From Todiramphus chloris collaris (Eukaryota > Chordata > Aves > Coraciiformes > Alcedinidae): a stretch of DNA of 64,000 bases. Below the pieces are notes generated by a model. That model did no database searches. It was not told the DNA's origin and was given only the letters and a program-made list of their open reading frames with translations. Position 1 is the first letter of the stretch, and each line of letters begins with the position of its first letter. The stretch spans positions 13,925,970 to 13,989,969 of the forward strand of contig JANVCC010000012.1 of assembly GCA_025345505.1 (NCBI GenBank), read 5' to 3'. The translations under genes were made by a program, and so were the position numbers. This document shows, piece after piece, positions 62,977 through 64,000 of this stretch.

Positions 62977-63014
<38 letters not shown>
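62977..63014 (+). repeat. A38 mononucleotide tract
   Basis: 38 consecutive A, preceded by TTTTCTTTTCTTTTTTAGGG and a short A-rich run. It is poly-U in the DMD pre-mRNA. Confidence 0.96.
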
Positions 63015-63017
<3 letters not shown>

Positions 63018-63910
63018 GGTATCTAGAGCCCTGACAAATACATCTTTATAATAAGCAGACCATTACTGAAAGCAGAATTAGCCTAAATGAATGTCTAAAT
63101 TACAGCTAATGATTTCAGGCTAATTTCATTGAATTCTTTAACTTCTTCCACACATTGTGGTGACTGTAGAGGAAATCAAGTGTGCATAATATATGACCTG
63201 ACAAAAAATGGAAGCAAACTATTTTATTTAAGCATCTCTATTTGTCATCAACACTACAGCAGTAATGGTATTCTGTCCACCATTTTCATAATATATATAT
63301 TGATCAGCTTATCTCAGGCATCCACTGTCTCCCCATGTGTGCCCTTAAATCTCTTTAGACAAACAGATGATTTAAATTGAAAGATGAAAATATAATGAGA
63401 GTTTTATTAGTAAAACTAACATTAATCTCTGTTATTAGAAAAGAAGATAATTTTAAAGAGAAATAGTATAGTTAAATTAATTCAAGGTGTTTCCCAGCAA
63501 GAATGTTTTTTTTAAAAATGGGTTTTGACTGCAATTTTTAAAAACAGATATGAATTGTGCCACCAGAAGAGGTTAGTGTGTTGAAGCAGGAATTGTATTC
63601 CTACTTAAGCACTGTTGCTGTACATTTCATGTGAAAGGGTTTCCAGGGAATTGTTAATGATTACTGTCTCTGTTAATAAATGCTATTTATGCTGTTAATA
63701 CAATCACTATAGGGAAGATGTGGCAGCTCTTGAAAGAATGAAAGAAAATCAGACTATCTGTGTGCTGGCTAAATTATTTAACTGAAATTAACATTAGCAT
63801 GTACAGAGTTGTTAATATAATCTCAATAAAACATTATTATTACAGTAAAGCAAATAAAATTTTAAGATCATTTAGAATTGTTATAATAAGCAGAAGTATA
63901 ATTGACTAAT

Positions 63911-63922
63911 ACACACACACAC
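63911..63922 (+). repeat. (AC)6 microsatellite
   Basis: Six AC units. Confidence 0.9.
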
Positions 63923-64000
63923 AGACTAAGACTTCGGCATACACATATTTTCTTCAGATGCCAGAAATTGACAAAATGACCCACTATATATATATAAGTT

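Larger units (their letters stand above)
1..64000 (-). other. DMD: Dystrophin gene body (internal part, exons 58-61 and flanking introns)
   Basis: Four exons on the minus strand, in the order 58, 59, 60, 61 from high to low coordinates, translate to the distal rod of dystrophin. Their lengths (121, 269, 147, 79 bp) equal the remembered mammalian exon sizes, and their phases join without a break. Dystrophin is the large cytoskeletal protein that links actin to the dystroglycan complex under the muscle membrane. The exons here supply the last spectrin-like repeats before the WW and cysteine-rich region. The paralogue utrophin was considered and rejected: the exon 60 text (PLKEKV, DIQLS, YNLS, EDLNTRWKVLQ) follows dystrophin, where utrophin differs strongly. 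Neither gene end nor any known internal promoter (Dp116, Dp71) is expected in this interval, and none was seen. Confidence 0.97.
59020..64000 (-). other. DMD: DMD intron 57, 3' part
   Basis: The 3' part of the intron upstream of exon 58, ending at the acceptor TTTCATCTTGCAG. It contains a solo LTR (59274-59742), a tandem duplication with A-rich spacers (59951-60186), a long A-tract (62977-63014) and short dinucleotide repeats. The stretches 60187-62976 and 63015-64000 are AT-rich and otherwise featureless to inspection. Confidence 0.92.

Noticed and set aside
1-64000. CRISPR arrays, bacterial operons, or a prophage-like system
   Set aside because: Intron/exon structure, CR1 LINEs and LTRs mark this as avian nuclear DNA. 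No regular spaced repeats or prokaryotic gene order are present.

Overview
This window looks like intronic and exonic DNA from a bird nuclear genome. It is AT-rich, carries many CR1 LINE fragments (including the CR1 3' end of 8-bp ATTCTATG-type repeats), has two retroviral LTRs, and has one vertebrate gene running through all of it on the minus strand. That gene is dystrophin (DMD). Four coding exons can be placed to the base. By comparison with remembered mammalian dystrophin they are exons 58 (58899-59019, 121 bp), 59 (57972-58240, 269 bp), 60 (37344-37490, 147 bp) and 61 (1517-1595, 79 bp). All four have AG/GT splice borders on the minus strand, compatible phases and an open reading frame across the junctions. 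They encode the end of the central spectrin-repeat rod, just before hinge 4 and the WW domain, which should lie beyond base 1.

Layout on the + axis: 1-1516 is part of intron 61; exon 61; intron 60 (about 35.7 kb); exon 60; intron 59 (about 20.5 kb); exon 59; a very short intron 58 (658 bp); exon 58; and 59020-64000 is part of intron 57. Intron 60 holds an internal CR1 fragment (6225-7015), an LTR (12763 to about 13832), a 2-kb 5'-truncated CR1 with a decayed reverse-transcriptase ORF (16538-18577) that contains a (CCCAT)n expansion and a 10-N assembly gap, and short CR1 tails at 15737, 19453, 33151 and 35341. Intron 59 holds CR1 fragments at 41125-41915 and 43804-45740. The second of these is an old copy split by a younger, oppositely oriented CR1. 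Intron 57 has a clean solo LTR (59274-59742) with a 5-bp target-site duplication, only about 255 bp upstream of exon 58.

No bacterial-type operons, CRISPR arrays, rRNA or tRNA genes were recognised. Almost all other open frames are short chance ORFs in AT-rich intron or pieces of CR1. I do not see a novel multi-gene system. The points most worth a second look are microsatellite birth inside CR1 copies, the two LTRs that share one end but differ elsewhere, the CRE/TATA-bearing antisense LTR beside exon 58, and the contrast in conservation between exons 59 and 60. The species cannot be fixed from this window; LTRs of this kind suggest, weakly, a neoavian bird rather than a galliform.
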